Of a stretch of 64,000 nt of DNA, positions 36,201 through 48,655 are shown piece by piece (within the stretch, counting starts at the first letter, position 1; each line of letters opens with the position of its first letter). The DNA is from Bombyx mori (Eukaryota > Arthropoda > Insecta > Lepidoptera > Bombycidae). The notes under the pieces were generated by a model. It did no database searches. It was not told where the DNA came from and saw only the letters and a program-made list of their open reading frames with translations. The DNA lies in the NCBI RefSeq assembly GCF_030269925.1, contig NC_085121.1:13719501-13783500 (forward strand), given 5' to 3'. The position numbers were made by a program, and so were the translations under genes.

Positions 36201-38689
36201 TAATTGCAAATTGCAAACATATATACATATAATTTATATATATTGTATCGTCTTAGTATTTATTAGCAAATGAAATTCTATCAATCAACAAGCCAATCGA
36301 TCGCCACGTTGGGATTCATTCAATAACAGACTGAAGTAGCATTGCATAAAGGAATTGACATTGCATTGATAAGACTATAAACAAGAGTTGAGCAACGCCT
36401 AAAACTTAGACTTCGAACACCGGCCGTCGGACGCGGTTATTAAAAAAAAACCTAAACTATTCGCGAACGAGAACTAAATATACGCCAAGTGAATAAGGTC
36501 ATCAGTGCTCTTGTCCTAGAGCTCCGTGTGGTAGTCCCGGATGCGTATCGGTTCTTTGACTCCTAGACGTAACCAGGGACCTAGTATGGCTTGCTGGCTA
36601 ATTCCCGTATCTTTCACAATCATTTGGTCTGTCCAGACCCAATGTGATCTCTATTTATTGGCCATGCCAAAATTACTATGCCAAAACAAGGACAGGAAAA
36701 CGCGTGTTTTTTTAATTTTTTTTATTGCCGTTGTAGGCCCTCGAGCATACGGCCCACCTGATGGTAAGTGGTCACCGTCGCTCATGGACGTCAGCAATGC
36801 CAGGGGCAGAGCCATGCCGCTGCCTACCGTTAAGTACTCTCCGCAAGCCTCGTTTAAAGAAGGACATTTCATAGCTCTGGGGATACACCGTGGAGGGGAG
36901 TTCATTCCAAAGCCGGATGGTACATGGTAGAAAAGATTTTTGGAAACGAAATTCCTACTTCATATGTTATATAATATATTATAATAGATATTTTACTGGT
37001 AGTAGGACCTCTTGTCAGTCCGCGCGGGTAGGTACCACCACACTGCCTATTTCTACCGTGAAGCAGTAATGCGTTTGGGTTTGAAGGGTAGGGCAGCCGC
37101 AGCAGCGACTATACTTGAGACCTTAGAACTTATATCTCAAGGTGGGTGGCGCATTTACGTCGTAGATTTCTATGGGCTCCAGTAACCACTTAACATCAGG
37201 TGGGCTGTGAGCTCGTCCACCCACTAAAGTTATAAAAAAAATTGGCAATTCATTTGGTGTACAATAAAGCGCCTCACCTCTACTTTATTTTTACAGACTA
37301 CCTTAGTCAGAACCTTTGACAGTATTGCCAATTGATACTATAATATTTTATATGCACTATTACGTACAAACCTTTATGAGCATAATTAAAATGACGCTTC
37401 AGTAGAACTTCATCCCTAAATTTTCCTCCACACTTATTACATTGAACGCTTCCTTTACGTGAATGCTGTTTTTCGTGTCTCCGTAAGGCTGACCTGACAA
37501 ACAAAATGTAGTTATAATTAAAAAAAAAAAAAAAACCAATCTCAAATAGCAAAAGTCAAGGCAGGTAATGTTATGTGGGCTGGATATACTCAAAGATCGT
37601 ACAACGCTCTCCGTGTTCAATATAATAACGCGTTTAGGGTGCTGGTGGTGCTGCCCCGCTTTTGTAGCGCATCAGGGATGTTTGCAGACGTGCACATAGA
37701 TTGTTTCTACGCTACCATGCGTAAGAGGTGTGCATCTCTGGTAAGCAGAGTGAGGGCCAGCTCCAACAGTATCCTGAGCATGATCGCAAGCAGGCTGGAC
37801 TGTGTATACATGGGTCGCTGTGGTGCCATCTCCCATGGGATGTTACGACAGTAATTCATTGTGATGTAAATATAACTACTAACATAGGTCTAAGTCTTAT
37901 TAACAATTTATATGAGTCATGGTTACTTGCAATAAAAACATTATTATAATTATTATTATTATACAATTTCTGTGCTGCTGCTGGTTTTTATAAACAAGCA
38001 TTTTAAAGCAAATCCAATGTCTTGAAGTCGCTTATTAATTATGTTGAAAAATTTCATTACATATATAAATGGATCGATAGATCAATGAACATATTGGACA
38101 ATTTAATAAAAACCTCTAAAAACATACTATACTACTTGAGCAAATGTATTCAATAAAATGTATGTAATGACATAACTCAGGAAAATAATAATTTCCAAAA
38201 AATATATTTTAACTCAAATTAAACAAATTAAATAAATGAATGAAATGATACGCAAAAGTTTGTAAGAATGTATGGTTGTCAGTTTGTTACTCTTACAAGC
38301 AAAAACTAGTGGATGGATTTTGATGAAACTTTACAATAATATAGCTGACACATCACAATAACACGTTTATATAGATATAGTGTGAATTATCCAAAATAAA
38401 ACGATAAGTGTCAAGTAAGTAGGAAAAAAATCTGCCATCTTATTTTCATAATCTATATTCTAATCATAATCTATCTTCATAATAAATTACAGTTCCCTAA
38501 GCGAAGCGAGGAAGGATCTCTAGTTAATTATAAAATTGATACTTACAAAAAATTAAATTTCTTAGAACAAATTTGGCACTGAAAGTGGAGGGAGTGACTT
38601 TGTTCGTGTCTCTTTCTCTCACTTTCATATTTAAATTGCTTATTACACAGAGAACACTGTAATTTGTTTGTGGAATCTTCAGCTGTCAT
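33274..38689 (-). CDS. C2H2 zinc-finger protein, seven fingers, TFIIIA-like layout
   Basis: Exons on the minus strand: 38689-38547, 37493-37372, 35982-35773, 34502-34368, 34123-34052 and 33959-33274. All have GT/AG borders and sum to 1368 nt (455 aa plus stop). Start context GGCCATGA. Residues about 10-205 hold seven C2H2 fingers; two have the wider CxxxxC spacing (CSVNGC, CDVTNC) seen in TFIIIA. A further CTNC...H...C knuckle follows at about 232-250. The acidic tail has a Cys motif twice, at about 288-309 and 415-436 (C-x3-LG-x-C-x5-G-x2-CLC-x-QM). Role inferred: sequence-specific nucleic-acid binding in the nucleus, possibly 5S rRNA gene or 5S RNA; the TFIIIA link rests only on finger spacing. 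The introns contain a LINE fragment, Bm1, Helitron and hairpin MITEs. Confidence 0.8.
34566..34707. mobile_element. Hairpin MITE, copy 2 (right end lost)
   Basis: tgtgcttagtgcgag ... cgctatcgaggacgtt. The arms pair over most of their length, but the outer right end is missing. Lies in intron 3 of the zinc-finger gene. Confidence 0.7.
34763..34933. mobile_element. Hairpin MITE, copy 3 (complete)
   Basis: 171 bp with arms of about 60 bp: TGTGCTTAGTGC at the left and GCACTAAGCACA at the right, then aacgttctcgatagcgtaaa / tttacgctatcgagaacgtt. Only about 50 bp lie between the arms, so it is nearly one long hairpin. 55 bp from copy 2. Confidence 0.8.
35205..35500 (+). pseudogene. RTE/BovB-like reverse transcriptase C-terminal fragment
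   Basis: A 71-codon frame (35276-35491) reads MGWYGHVMRRNENEVGKRM at its start and KETCCADPR-like at its end, with RGRGKLKKKWIDCVKDDM between. This is the C-terminus of RTE-type LINE proteins, a 5'-truncated insertion in intron 3 of the zinc-finger gene. The catalytic domain is absent. Confidence 0.75.
35990..36070 (+). mobile_element. Possible hAT-type terminus next to a splice site
   Basis: CAGTGGTGGATTTACAC followed by 'gggcggca' repeats resembles the CAG(T)GGxGGATTTA ends of insect hAT elements. I did not find the partner end, so this is a weak call. It begins 7 bp from the exon 3 border of the zinc-finger gene. Confidence 0.35.
36071..36710. other. Intron 2 sequence of the zinc-finger gene
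   Basis: AT-rich first half, then a more GC-balanced part from about 36400 that may belong to the same repeat as 36711-36935. No exon seen. Confidence 0.4.
36711..36935 (-). repeat. LINE/SINE tail (family with 'caccatcaggtgggccgtat'), longest copy
   Basis: The reverse strand ends gcatacggcccacctgatgg (seen forward) with a T-rich tail at 36709-36725. It extends to about 36935, further than the other copies. The 129-codon frame over it is not a protein I recognise. Confidence 0.65.
37001..37230 (+). repeat. Bm1-type SINE, 5'-truncated
   Basis: Body from 'gtaggacctcttgtcagtcc' to the tail at 37225; plus orientation, in intron 2 of the zinc-finger gene. Confidence 0.85.
37570..37975 (+). pseudogene. 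Jockey-like LINE C-terminal fragment
   Basis: A 93-codon frame (37573-37854) includes YNNAFRVLVVLPRFCSASGM and TMRKRCASLVSRVRAS, a pattern I associate with the C-terminus of a common moth LINE reverse transcriptase. It is followed by a short 3' UTR and an (att)n tail ending about 37970. 5'-truncated, in intron 1 of the zinc-finger gene on the opposite strand. Confidence 0.75.
38247..38523 (+). mobile_element. Helitron-like element
   Basis: Ends 'aagcgaggaaggatctCTAG|T' and contains 'agtggatggattttgatgaa', as in lepidopteran Helitrons. The 5' end is decayed (no TC start seen). It stops just before the donor site of exon 1 of the zinc-finger gene (38541-38546). Confidence 0.6.
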
Positions 38690-40046
38690 GGCCAAAGTAG
38701 TTGAAAGTAGTCACTCAAAAGCGATACAATTGATTTTATTATTACTTTATAATCTAAATAAACGTACACATAAATGTGTCACGCACGCAACAAAGAATTG
38801 GAACATTTTATAAACGTTACTTTTATTTTTATAAATTAATTCTCTGGTGTGTTATGTTGTAATTTTTAATTTCATTACTATTTTAACGTCACTCTGAGAG
38901 AGGAGACATGAAATAAGTATTGTAAGGTCTATGCGTCGCGTTTATATTCTATTTAACGTAAGGCCAGAACTATTACACTTATCGAGTTACCTTATCACTT
39001 TATCACATTTATAAACAGTTCAGTGTCAAGTGTCACAACTAGTAGTTTCATTTTTCAAGAAATCGAAAGCGAAGGGATCACCACAATTAAAGGAAAAGAC
39101 ATTGTGTTGATATATTTTAAAAAAACTTGGTTTATTTATCACGTATTTAACTGGATTGTCTATATTTTCTATGCAAGTCAAAATTACTACAACTTAACTC
39201 AAGTAGAATTACCTTAACGGTAATAACGGTAGCACCAATCTGACAAAAAAAAAGTGTCAACTTGGCGCTTTACACTTTTGATTTTGTTAAAATTTGTACA
39301 CGTTTTTTATTGTATTTTTAGCCATACCTACTGCTAGTAGCCTCGCGAAGCTACACTAGCTTCATGAACGTGTAGGCGAGCTCAGCCTGGGAAATTTTGC
39401 TATTAACTGCCCTGGCAAGAGCAGTGCTTCGCGGATTATATCACGATTAAATCTATTACCTCCAAAAAGGGATCCTCCAAAAAGTCCACTGAAAAAATCT
39501 CAGTAAAATGGTGGTTACTGAGATTATACTTCATCCCATATCATCTCATTTCATTTCATAATATCATTTTTCATAGAAAAAAGTTATCATTAAAATTAGA
39601 CTTGACCTAAAGGTCTTAGTTATCAGGTCATAAAATCCCTTAAAAAAAAGCATAATTAGATAATACTATGTACGGTACACTCAACTTCACTCAAGTCAAC
39701 ATTAGAGCAGTAAAGCAGTATGTCAATATCAATGTCTTGCTTATCAACATATTTTTATTTCTTTAAACAAACTTTACGAATGTGCCATAATTCTAATCAG
39801 TACTAATTATGTAACTAATTTAAATGACATCATATGCAGCACAAACTGTATCAAATAATCTAAGACACAAACGAGGCGACTCTCACTTACTTTAATCTTC
39901 GTCTTTAAAAAAGAGATTTTTTTATATTAATTTAGAGTATGTAAATTTATATCGTTTGCTAATGGGAATTAAACTCCAAAGGAAGAAATCAAACTACAAT
40001 TACATAACAAGGATATTCAAATTATATTTCCCAGAATCGTTTTACA
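38690..40046. other. Shared upstream region of the zinc-finger (-) and SLC19 (+) genes
   Basis: 1.36 kb between two divergent starts. It holds a decayed LINE tail (about 39340-39530) and a piece near 39605-39645 (gacctaaaggtc ... aggtcataaa) that recurs at 63882. No TATA box stands out. Confidence 0.5.
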
Positions 40047-43000
40047 ATGCTCAATTGGATCAAAGTGACACTTATCCTGTGTTTGTTCGGTCTGCTTCGC
40101 GAGATACGACCCTCCGAACCGTTCGTTTCGGATTTTCTTGTAGAATGGAGAAACATCACCAACGAACAATTACAAAGAGAAATTTATCCCGTAGGAACAT
40201 ATTCCTATTTAGCTCAACTCGTGCTGGTCTTCCTTATAACTGATTTCTTGAGATTTAAACCTGTTATTATTTTATCTGGTAAGCATTTAACATGGTATTT
40301 GTATACACAATTGTATAATAGGAATTAACAGAAAAATAGTACTTACCCTAAAAGTTTTTTTTTTAATGTTTAACATAATAAAAATTATGAACCAAAACAA
40401 AGATACATCACAAATATTTTTCAGGTCTCAGTGGAATAACAGTGTATTGTATATTACTATGGACATCCAGTATAAAGTGGCTTCAAGCCTCGCAATTCTT
40501 CTATGGAATGTACATGGCCACTGAAGTTGCTTATTACACTTACATTTATGCTAAGGTAATGAAACTAAGGTAATAGAAAAAATATAAACTTTCATATTTC
40601 AATAAAGCTTGTCCTTTGAATTTCTGGTAGATCAAGCAATATGAGATTAAATAATTACATACTTATTCTAAATTTGAAGTCTGGCTTGATCATCTTATTA
40701 GGTACGTGGTATAGATTCCTGTGTCACAGAGGTTCAATTTGTAATTAAAGATCTATCAAATTTCATATTTGAAGTTTTGTTTATTTCTGCATTTAGAATT
40801 TTTTTTGTAAGTTGTTGATGGGTTGTTTTGCCAAACTATTTTAATACTACTCAATGTCTGCAGGTGGATCCGAAGAAGTACCCTTTAGTTACGTCGTGTA
40901 CTAGGATCGCATCATTGACAGGAAGGTTCCTATCTGGTGTCAGTTCACAACTACTCATACATTTCAAATTCATGGACTACAGGGAACTAAATTACATAAC
41001 TTTGACAGGTAATAGCATTACTTTATCTCATTAACATATATAAAGACAAACTAACTAAAGAACTAGATGCTACATAATAATGCAAAGTAGCACCTCTATA
41101 ATCGTACATGGTGAAAAATTATTTATCTGTTATAGCGCAGATACTAGCAACATTTTGGGCACTATGGCTGCCTCCGGTTAAATATGGAATATACTTTCAC
41201 AGAAGGATATCGACAATTAATATCCCTGTTGACAAATCATCATATAAAAACTCAGAAAAGGTATATATCATCATCACATTAACCTATCATTTTTATAATA
41301 ACAGAAAAAAAATTAATGTGTATGGTGTGGCACTCTTTCCCTTTCTTGCTGGGGAAAATAGAATCACTATATAACTGTATCTATATTATGTGTGCCTATT
41401 AAAATCTTTATGAATCTTACAGTTGAAGATGCTTGTTATCATCTGCAGACATTTTTCAAATTATTTTCTTTTGTTGAAAACCAAACTAACTACTTGTATG
41501 GTATATCCAAATAGATTAACAATAATAGAACATAATGTCTCCACTGTTTTTATGCCCTCTATGAATTCTACAAAAACACTCACTGAAACAAGAAATGGTA
41601 ATTGCATTATAATTTGATCCCCCTTAAAATAAAATAAAATTGCCCAATAATTTCAATAAATTATCTTTTCTTATAATATTTTAAACATGACTTTAGCTTC
41701 CCTATCATAATATTTTCATTTTAATCTATTATTCCATTGTTTTTATATACTTTGCAGTGGAATTCAAAGTACTTAAAAACAGTGCTCTCATCCACATACT
41801 CTAGAAAATTAATTTTGTTTTAATGAAAGTAATACACAGCACGTTCCTAAATCTTTCCTTGAAATTATCTTTTTTTTTTTACCTATTCTAGTAATCTCGA
41901 GGAGTTATTCTAAATTCACGGAACTAGTAGGTGAGCTCACGAGGCTCAAACCGGAAAGTGTTGCTAACATTGTCCGTAGCAAGAGCAGTGTTTCGCAGAA
42001 TCTACCACCAGATAGAAAACGCGACCCACTGAGGAGATTCAGCGAGAAACTCAGTGGGCTGTGTCTATGAGTTAATTTACTCGTCGAGCCCGTCGTTGCA
42101 AGCGACGGGTTCGGCGGGGACGGTGACGACGGTGACCGGTGCTTGAGGTACCTAAAAGCACCGTTAATGAATCGGGGGGATCCGTAATGACGTGTTTAAG
42201 ACGACGTCGACTGTTTACCATTCGGTCCACAGGATCGGGTATGGACTCTTGTGAAAAAGCTACAATCAAAATCTTGAGCCTAATACCAATTTTAGCAAAA
42301 AATAAAAGAAAAGCCAACATTAAATAGATCTATTTCTTTTTTTTTAAGCGTACATTCACAAGTAATTTAATAGAGGCTTCGAGCTTAATATTGAAACACT
42401 CGAGGGCGGCTTACTCCCGTCCAAAAGTGATAGCGTGGAGCGCTCTGTATGCGGTCGCTTTAGCCCTCTTCGTGCAAGCTCAGACTTATATACAAATACT
42501 GTGGCGGTACATACAAAAAGAACAATCGAATCCGGTATGTTATTATTTATTTTCACTAGGCTTAAAAGGCAGTGACTGGTATCTAGCTGTCATCAACAAT
42601 GTTAGTCTAGAGGACATTGTTGGCTACTGTAAATTATTTGTTTTGGAGACAATAGTCCGTATGAGCTTGTCACCTAATGTATAATAATAAGATACCGCAT
42701 TATCAAGCTAGGGGATTAACAAATAAGAGCAAGCATACTCATAATCATGTGACAAGATCATAGTCCATAATCTTATGATGGGTACAGATCCAAGTAATTA
42801 GAAAATATCTAATGTGTGTTCACTGAACATGTAATAGTAATTTTTTTAGAATTATTTCCTTTCATTAAACATAATTATTGTTACCAGTTAAAAACAGTTT
42901 GCTACCCTAAACTTATTATCCTACCAATTTCGATCGTGAATCATACTCGAAGAAATGTTGCATACTGATTTGACAGGCAGGTTTTATTTTTTAAATTACT

Positions 43001-44600
43001 TGGTGAAGAAGTTCATAACTCAACTGGTGTAAAGTAGTCACCAAAGTTCATGGCCATCACAGCTTGACTTCCCTCACCCATTCGCTAGTTCTGCAGTTAT
43101 TGTGATGTGGGTCAGCTAATTTTCAAACTGAACCTGTGCCTTAAGACACAACTTACTTAGATAGTAACGTACATATGTGTGTAAGTGTGTGTGCGTGCGG
43201 TTGTATGTGTGTGTGTGGTTGTATGTGTGTGTGTGTGAGCGTATGTGTTTATGTATACATGTATATATACACAAGGTATATAGGCATCTGTTCAGTTGTT
43301 AATTTTTTTCTGTATGCCAGATTGTTATGTTAAATATTTAAACTTATAATTTTCATGTTTGTAATTTGTTTTGTGCATCAATATAAAAAAAAACGCATCC
43401 ATTTGAATTTTTACACTAAAGGATACATTCTGATTTACAAACACTATCAGGTATTATACAATGGAGCTGCGGAAGCCGCTACCACTCTGTTAGGGGCCGG
43501 GGCTGCGTACATAGCATCGTATGACCGGCAGTCCTTCAGTCCCGCACTTTCTTCAGCCATACAAGGAATCGCTCTGTTTCTAACTACCTACATATCGAAC
43601 GTATTCGTTTCCTACGCTGGATACGTTGTCATGGGAGTCATGTTTCATTACATCATCACTTTGGCCAGGTGAGGATATATATATAGTTAATTACTTGTGA
43701 CGTGTTGAGACACCACTGCTATCTACCGTAAATCATTAAATTATTCTGTCACAACATCCATTGTTTCAATAAGAGTCATTGAGTTAGATTTAATAATTAA
43801 ATTGTAACTTGAATCTTATTTCTTTAGTTACTACTTAAATAGTATACTAGTTTTAAAATACTAATATTATCGGATATAAATTTGGAGGATCAAGGATCGT
43901 GTGTGATTTGTACGGGATTTTTAATTGAAGTTATACTTCTTTAGGCGCGTTATGAAAAATAGATGAGAGTGAAATTTTACGATGCGCGCGCACCGTGACA
44001 CAAAATTAACAGAAATGAAGTTGCCCACTAAATCGCTCATTACAATACGACCGACGTAACTTGGCGAGTCTGAATATTGTCGCAGGTGAACTTTCGCGCA
44101 TGTACACTCGTAAAAAAAAGTGTTATTAGCATTCATTTTTTAGTAATATAAATGACAAAATTATTATTTAATATAATGCATACTAAATATTATTAAATTA
44201 TTAACGTTACATATTTATTATTAATTATTTAATATTAAAAAAAAAGAAATAAATTTAATAAAAATTGAGTATAACTTCTTACGCGCGTACATAAGTATGT
44301 ACACGCACCCTTTTTGTTTTTATTAATATATTAAGAGTTGTTTTTTTCAATTTCAGCGCAAAAATAGCTAGTCAATTAATCGACGACAGTTGTTTCGGGC
44401 TGATATTCGGTATCAACACACTCCTCGGCGTCGCTTTGCAGTCTCTCCTCACGTACATACTGTTACAAAACTTGGAGTTTCACATAACAACGCACTATTA
44501 CATCGTAAGCGGTCTTTTTATAACTCTGGCCACTTGTTGGTTAGTCGGATGGATACTCCATATTGCTCATAATAAAAAACAAAACGTGAACAGTAATTAA
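40047..44600 (+). CDS. SLC19-family vitamin transporter (thiamine/folate carrier-like)
   Basis: Seven exons: 40047-40278, 40425-40555, 40864-41008, 41136-41260, 42349-42534, 43451-43668 and 44357-44600. All splice sites are GT/AG and phases agree; 1281 nt, 426 aa plus stop. The N-terminus has the family hallmark REIRPSEPF (about residues 18-26), then a conserved block with TYSYLAQLVLVFLITDFLR and KPVIILSG. The second half has YNGAAEAATTLLGA, the usual start of the C-terminal bundle. Several hydrophobic helices are visible; members have about twelve. Known biology: SLC19 proteins carry thiamine or reduced folates across the plasma membrane. Which substrate this one uses cannot be told from sequence alone. 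The length is a little short of vertebrate members, which have longer loops. Introns hold a LINE tail and a TG-rich repeat. Confidence 0.9.
41880..42245 (+). repeat. LINE tail, longest plus-strand copy, in intron 4 of the SLC19 gene
   Basis: From 'aggtgagctcacgaggctca' through cgacccactgaggag and 'gtcgttgcaagcgacgggtt' to 'ccacaggatcgggtatg'. This copy joins the blocks that occur separately at 9231 and 13438 into one family. Confidence 0.75.
43170..43273. repeat. TG-rich microsatellite in intron 5 of the SLC19 gene
   Basis: Imperfect (TG)n with interspersed 'tatg' and 'cgtg', about 100 bp; 177 bp upstream of exon 6. Confidence 0.85.
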
Positions 44601-44632
44601 TCTACGTGAACAGTGAGCGCTTCTAACACATC

Positions 44633-44638
44633 AATAAA
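44633..44638 (+). terminator. Candidate polyadenylation signal of the SLC19 gene
   Basis: AATAAA 33 bp after the stop codon. This is the nearest signal before the downstream SINE. Confidence 0.5.
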
Positions 44639-44689
44639 TTAATTTGAATTCGTATAAACTTTACAGTTAGAATCCATATGCCGATGTTT

Positions 44690-45145
44690 TTTTTTTCGAA
44701 TTTTTTTTTTTTTTTTATGGCTTAGATGGGTGGACGAGCTCACAGCCCACCTGGTGTTAAGTGGTTACTGGAGCCCATAGACATCCACAACGTAAATGCG
44801 CCACACACCTTGAGATACAAGTTCTAATATCTCAAGTATAGTTACACGGCTGCCCCACCCTTCAAACCGAAACGCATTTCTGCTTCACGGCAGAAATAGG
44901 CAGGGTGGTGGTACCCACCCGCGCGGACTCACAAGAGGTCCTACCACCAGTAATTACGCAAATTATAATTTTGCGGGTTTGATTTTTATTACACGATGTT
45001 ATTCCTTCACCGTGGAAGTCAATCGTGAACATTTGTTGAGTACGTATTTCATTAGAAAAATTGGTACCCGCCTGCGGGATTCGAACACCGGTGCATCGTT
45101 TCAACACGAATGCACCGGACGTCTTATCCGTTAGGCCACGACTAC
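44690..45145 (-). repeat. Bm1-type SINE, full length
   Basis: Long T run (44700-44716) at the tail, full body, and tRNA-like head at the right end with B-box-like GGTGTTCGAATCC and A-box-like TGGCCTAACGGATAAGACG (both reversed, 45080-45140). One of the two best copies in the window. Confidence 0.9.
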
Positions 45146-45658
45146 TCAGTTCGGGGAACTGACTTTAATAAGTCAAATATAGTATTTTTGGTGGTATTTT
45201 TAAAGAAAATTGTCCCCTAGAAGTTCTAGAACCCATCGGGAAGAAATTTATGAAAAGGTATTAACACTGTATCCCTAAAAGGGACGTCACAAGAGAATCA
45301 AATATCCCCCTATTTATTTCAAGGACCTTTAGGTCCAGTTTTATTTTTATTTTAATGAAAACTTTTATATTAAATGAAGTTGATTAATATGAAACAGGGC
45401 ATGAAATGAAATAAAATGAAAACGAAATGTGATGAGATGCGTACTGCGACCACCAAACAGCATTTATAGTTATAAGATGTATTCATCATTCATGATGTCA
45501 GTCATCACAGTTCCAGTTTAAAGGGTAGAACAGCCATTATTTATACAATACAATAGAGACTTCGAGGTCGTCTCAAAATGGATAGTGACATTCCATGAAC
45601 ATATATCTCCATAAACAGCAACCTATCTTAGGCTATCTTATACCTTTAAACGAGCAAA
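45146..45658. other. Intergenic stretch
   Basis: Contains 'atgaaatgaaataaaatga' simple sequence near 45400. No gene seen. Confidence 0.45.
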
Positions 45659-46025
45659 TCTTGTATATATATAATCTGAATCTCGGAAACGGCTCCAACG
45701 ATTTTTATAAAATTTAGTATACAGGGGATTTCGGGGGCGATAAATCGATCTAGCTACGAATTATTTTCAGAAAATGTTGTTTTTTTCGTGTTTTCAATAA
45801 TCAGCTTTATCGATAATCAACTTTATGACTCTTTCCGACATCTATTGGTGAATAATAATACTATTAAGCTATTTCAGCAGATGGCGTTGTTAAGCCACCC
45901 GAAGCCAATGAGTGTTTGGTTTAAGGTTAGACCAAGAAAATGAATTGTTTATTTAATTTTATATTTGTGTCTTTTTCATACAAAATATAAAAAAAAATAC
46001 CGAGCAAAGCTCGGTCATCGTCTAG
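45659..46025 (+). mobile_element. Non-autonomous Helitron with clear 3' hairpin
   Basis: A|TCTTGTATATATATAATCTG start, 'tctcggaaacggctccaacg' inside, and 3' end with hairpin CCGAGCAAAGCTCGG followed by TCATCGTCTAG|T. The hairpin some 10 bp before CTRR is the classic Helitron terminator. Confidence 0.85.
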
Positions 46026-47561
46026 TGAACTAATGAAACGCGCATAATGGCTGCTAACATTTTTCATTTAAATTGCATTTCATTAATAATTTAATTCATA
46101 GATAAGCATAGATTATACACTTAATATATTCGATAGATAAGTAAGTACTGTGAGATAGGTATCTACATATCGCATATTAACCGTAACTTCCGCAGTTTCG
46201 TAAAGTTTTTTAAGGTCTTTAAGATTTTTTGATGAACATTACATTGATAAGACACAAAGACACAGGCGCAGCTAATAAAAGCAGCTTAAGTTTGATCTCA
46301 ATTCAAGTGCAATATAGTAAAGTATTTTTAGTTATTATATTTAACTTAAAAAATTACCACAATTTACTGGGAAAGTAAATTGGTGGAAGATATTTATTTT
46401 AGTTTACTATCTGAAAATATAGGTACTTGGGGATGTACCTGAACAGGAGACTGACTTGGAGAAAATCTAAAATAGATTCACCAAGTGTCTTATGGGTCCG
46501 AGTATACGTAAATTGGCTTCTCAATAGAAAATCTCAACTGTCAGTTGATAATAAGCTGTTACTATATAAATTTATTATTAAACCCACTTAGGCTTATGGC
46601 ATCCAATTGTGGAAGTAGGTACTGCTTCACATTCTAATATTGTAATACCTCAGACATTTTATTGACCATAAAACATTAATTATGTAGTATATATAATCTA
46701 GTATAAATGATCCTGCTGAATTTCCCGAAAAATATCCTTTCTGTGTGAATTAGCACTAACGTAGTGGCACCTCAAAATATATATCAAACTACCTTTAAGT
46801 GTGTTGTCTACAATAATATGAGCTAAGAACATTTCAATAAATACTCATAGGTTCATATTGCTATAACAACAATGACTTCTTGTATTTACAAATGAATCTA
46901 TGTTTTTATTTACAAACTTATCAAACTTATTTTACTAGTATATTTTTCTAAGTTTAGCTGCTATTTATTATAATTATTAAAACGTTTAGGAATTCGTTAC
47001 AATTGTATTACTTGAGCTGTGGTAGAAATATCTAATCTTAAAAGTTATTTTTATGTATTGTTGCACTTAATGTATAGGTACTTTAGATATCAATTTCTAA
47101 AGTAAGGCAAAATAAAATTAGTGTTGATTTATATTTATTGTTATCCTATTTGTCCATACGTCAAAATTAATCCTGGATAGAAATATTTTAATGTAAACAT
47201 ATTTTATTAATTTCGCAAAAATTATTTGCAAGTTTGATGAAGTGTTTTTATTTATTTAAATCAAATGTGTACTAACAATAACAACCTTAATAACGATGTG
47301 ATATAAAGTAGAATATATTACACTTAAATTGCGAATAAAAAAAAACATATTTTTTTTGTTGTTTTTATTTCAATAAATATTTTTATTAAACAACACCTTG
47401 ATATGCTTGGTAAAACTTGGAATGTTTCTGTAATAAACATAGTATAAACATATAGCACAAAGTCTCTCACTTGCTACCACATTGAGTCCCAATCACAACT
47501 TGAAAAACCACCCCCAGAATAAGTCAAGAATGTATATTCTATTTACATAATAAAGTTACTG
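46026..47561. other. AT-rich intergenic stretch
   Basis: No exon or repeat recognised in 1.5 kb. Its right part probably includes the 3' UTR of SMCO4; an AATAAA on the minus strand lies near 47385. Confidence 0.45.
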
Positions 47562-47744
47562 CTATGCGTCGTGCATCGTCGACGGTCGCGTTTTAATATA
47601 CACGTACACACAAATTAATAAAAATATTACAACGACAGTTGGTAACACAATCGTATGAATTTGTTTTCGCATTTTCGCGAATTCTTGTTTTCTTTCCCTT
47701 TTCTGCCTAGCTGTCTCTTTGACGGGACCCTTCAGCTTCCTCAT
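47562..47744 (-). CDS. SMCO4: SMCO4-like single-pass membrane microprotein
   Basis: 60 aa, MRKLKGPVKETARQKRERKQ at the start, then a basic helix and one membrane segment (about residues 33-50, IVLPTVVVIFLLICVYVY), ending in a short polar tail with KTRPS. Length, the MR-LKG-KET start, the 'Q-I-T/H-T-I/V-VLPT' entry into the membrane helix and the TRP end all match the conserved animal SMCO4 family (about 59 aa). The function of the family is not known; the shape suggests a tail-anchored or single-pass protein with a coiled-coil, positively charged cytosolic part. The ATG follows a splice acceptor (TGTCTACAG) directly, so the 5' UTR is on another exon. Confidence 0.85.
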   Translation of the reverse strand: MRKLKGPVKETARQKRERKQEFAKMRKQIHTIVLPTVVVIFLLICVYVYIKTRPSTMHDA

Positions 47745-48647
47745 CTGTAGACAATCAAAAGAAAACTGTAAAATTGAAAATTGTATTCTGTAGACAATCG
47801 AAAGAAAATTGTAAAGTCCATCTTGCTGTATAATATAAACTATGTATTCCTATATATTAAATAGGAAGTTAAACACCATACCCCTACATCATCAAGCCGA
47901 TCGTAATTAGCTTACCTTCAATGCTAACAAATCCGCAAAAATAAACAAAATATGTATGTAAGTTTTACAATTTTTGAATATGGACACGTCAGAAACGTCA
48001 CTGTACGTCACTGAAATGTCATGGTGAGCTGTTTTATTCCTCTATTAGACATGCAACGGGCACACAGCCCTTACAAGCCATACAAAAAAAATCATATCTC
48101 ACGAATGAAAAATGAATTAAGGTGAGTGGTTAACAACACGTGGGCCTTGCGTCGTCTACCCATCTAAGCAAAAACAATAAAAAATCATATACCTCTAATG
48201 TTAAAAATATACGGGTATGACAACTGTTATTAAAAAGACCGCCACGATCACTGAAGTATTAAAGGTCTATGGTGATGATACATTTAATACGTAGTGTCTC
48301 CTCTTGTCCAATGTCGACATCAATCTTACAGTTAGATTTTTTATTGGGAATGGGCGGATTGCATTTTGCCCAAAGACCTTACCGTTTAATGAGGACGGTT
48401 GGACGAACTCGAAGGCTTAACTAAAAGAGGAATAGCTAAAAATTGTGTGAGCACCCCCGCAAACAGAACCTCAGCGGGCCGATATTATAAGTGGGCTATT
48501 GTGTTACACCGTCTACACAAACACTTCTCCGATGCTATATTTATAAATTTTACATTTTCCACTGTTAATCTCCCTTTTATCTCTTTGACTTTATGTCAAT
48601 ATTGATTACTGAACGAAAACAGTAACATTTTTAAACAGTGGCTTTGT
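47745..48647. other. Upstream region of SMCO4 with repeat debris
   Basis: Holds a decayed Bm1 tail (about 48125-48180: 'cgtctacccatctaagcaaa') and unsupported open frames (48399-48605). A first exon of SMCO4 is expected here but I could not fix it. Confidence 0.4.
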
Positions 48648-48655
48648 TATGCCCT

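Noticed and set aside
36541..36930. 129-codon plus-strand frame
   Set aside because: Covers a repeat tail found at several places in the window; the translation is a by-product of the repeat.
43355..43450. Upstream extension of the open frame before SLC19 exon 6
   Set aside because: Conservation with SLC19 proteins begins at VLYNGAAEA (43451), right after a good acceptor; the part before is intron.
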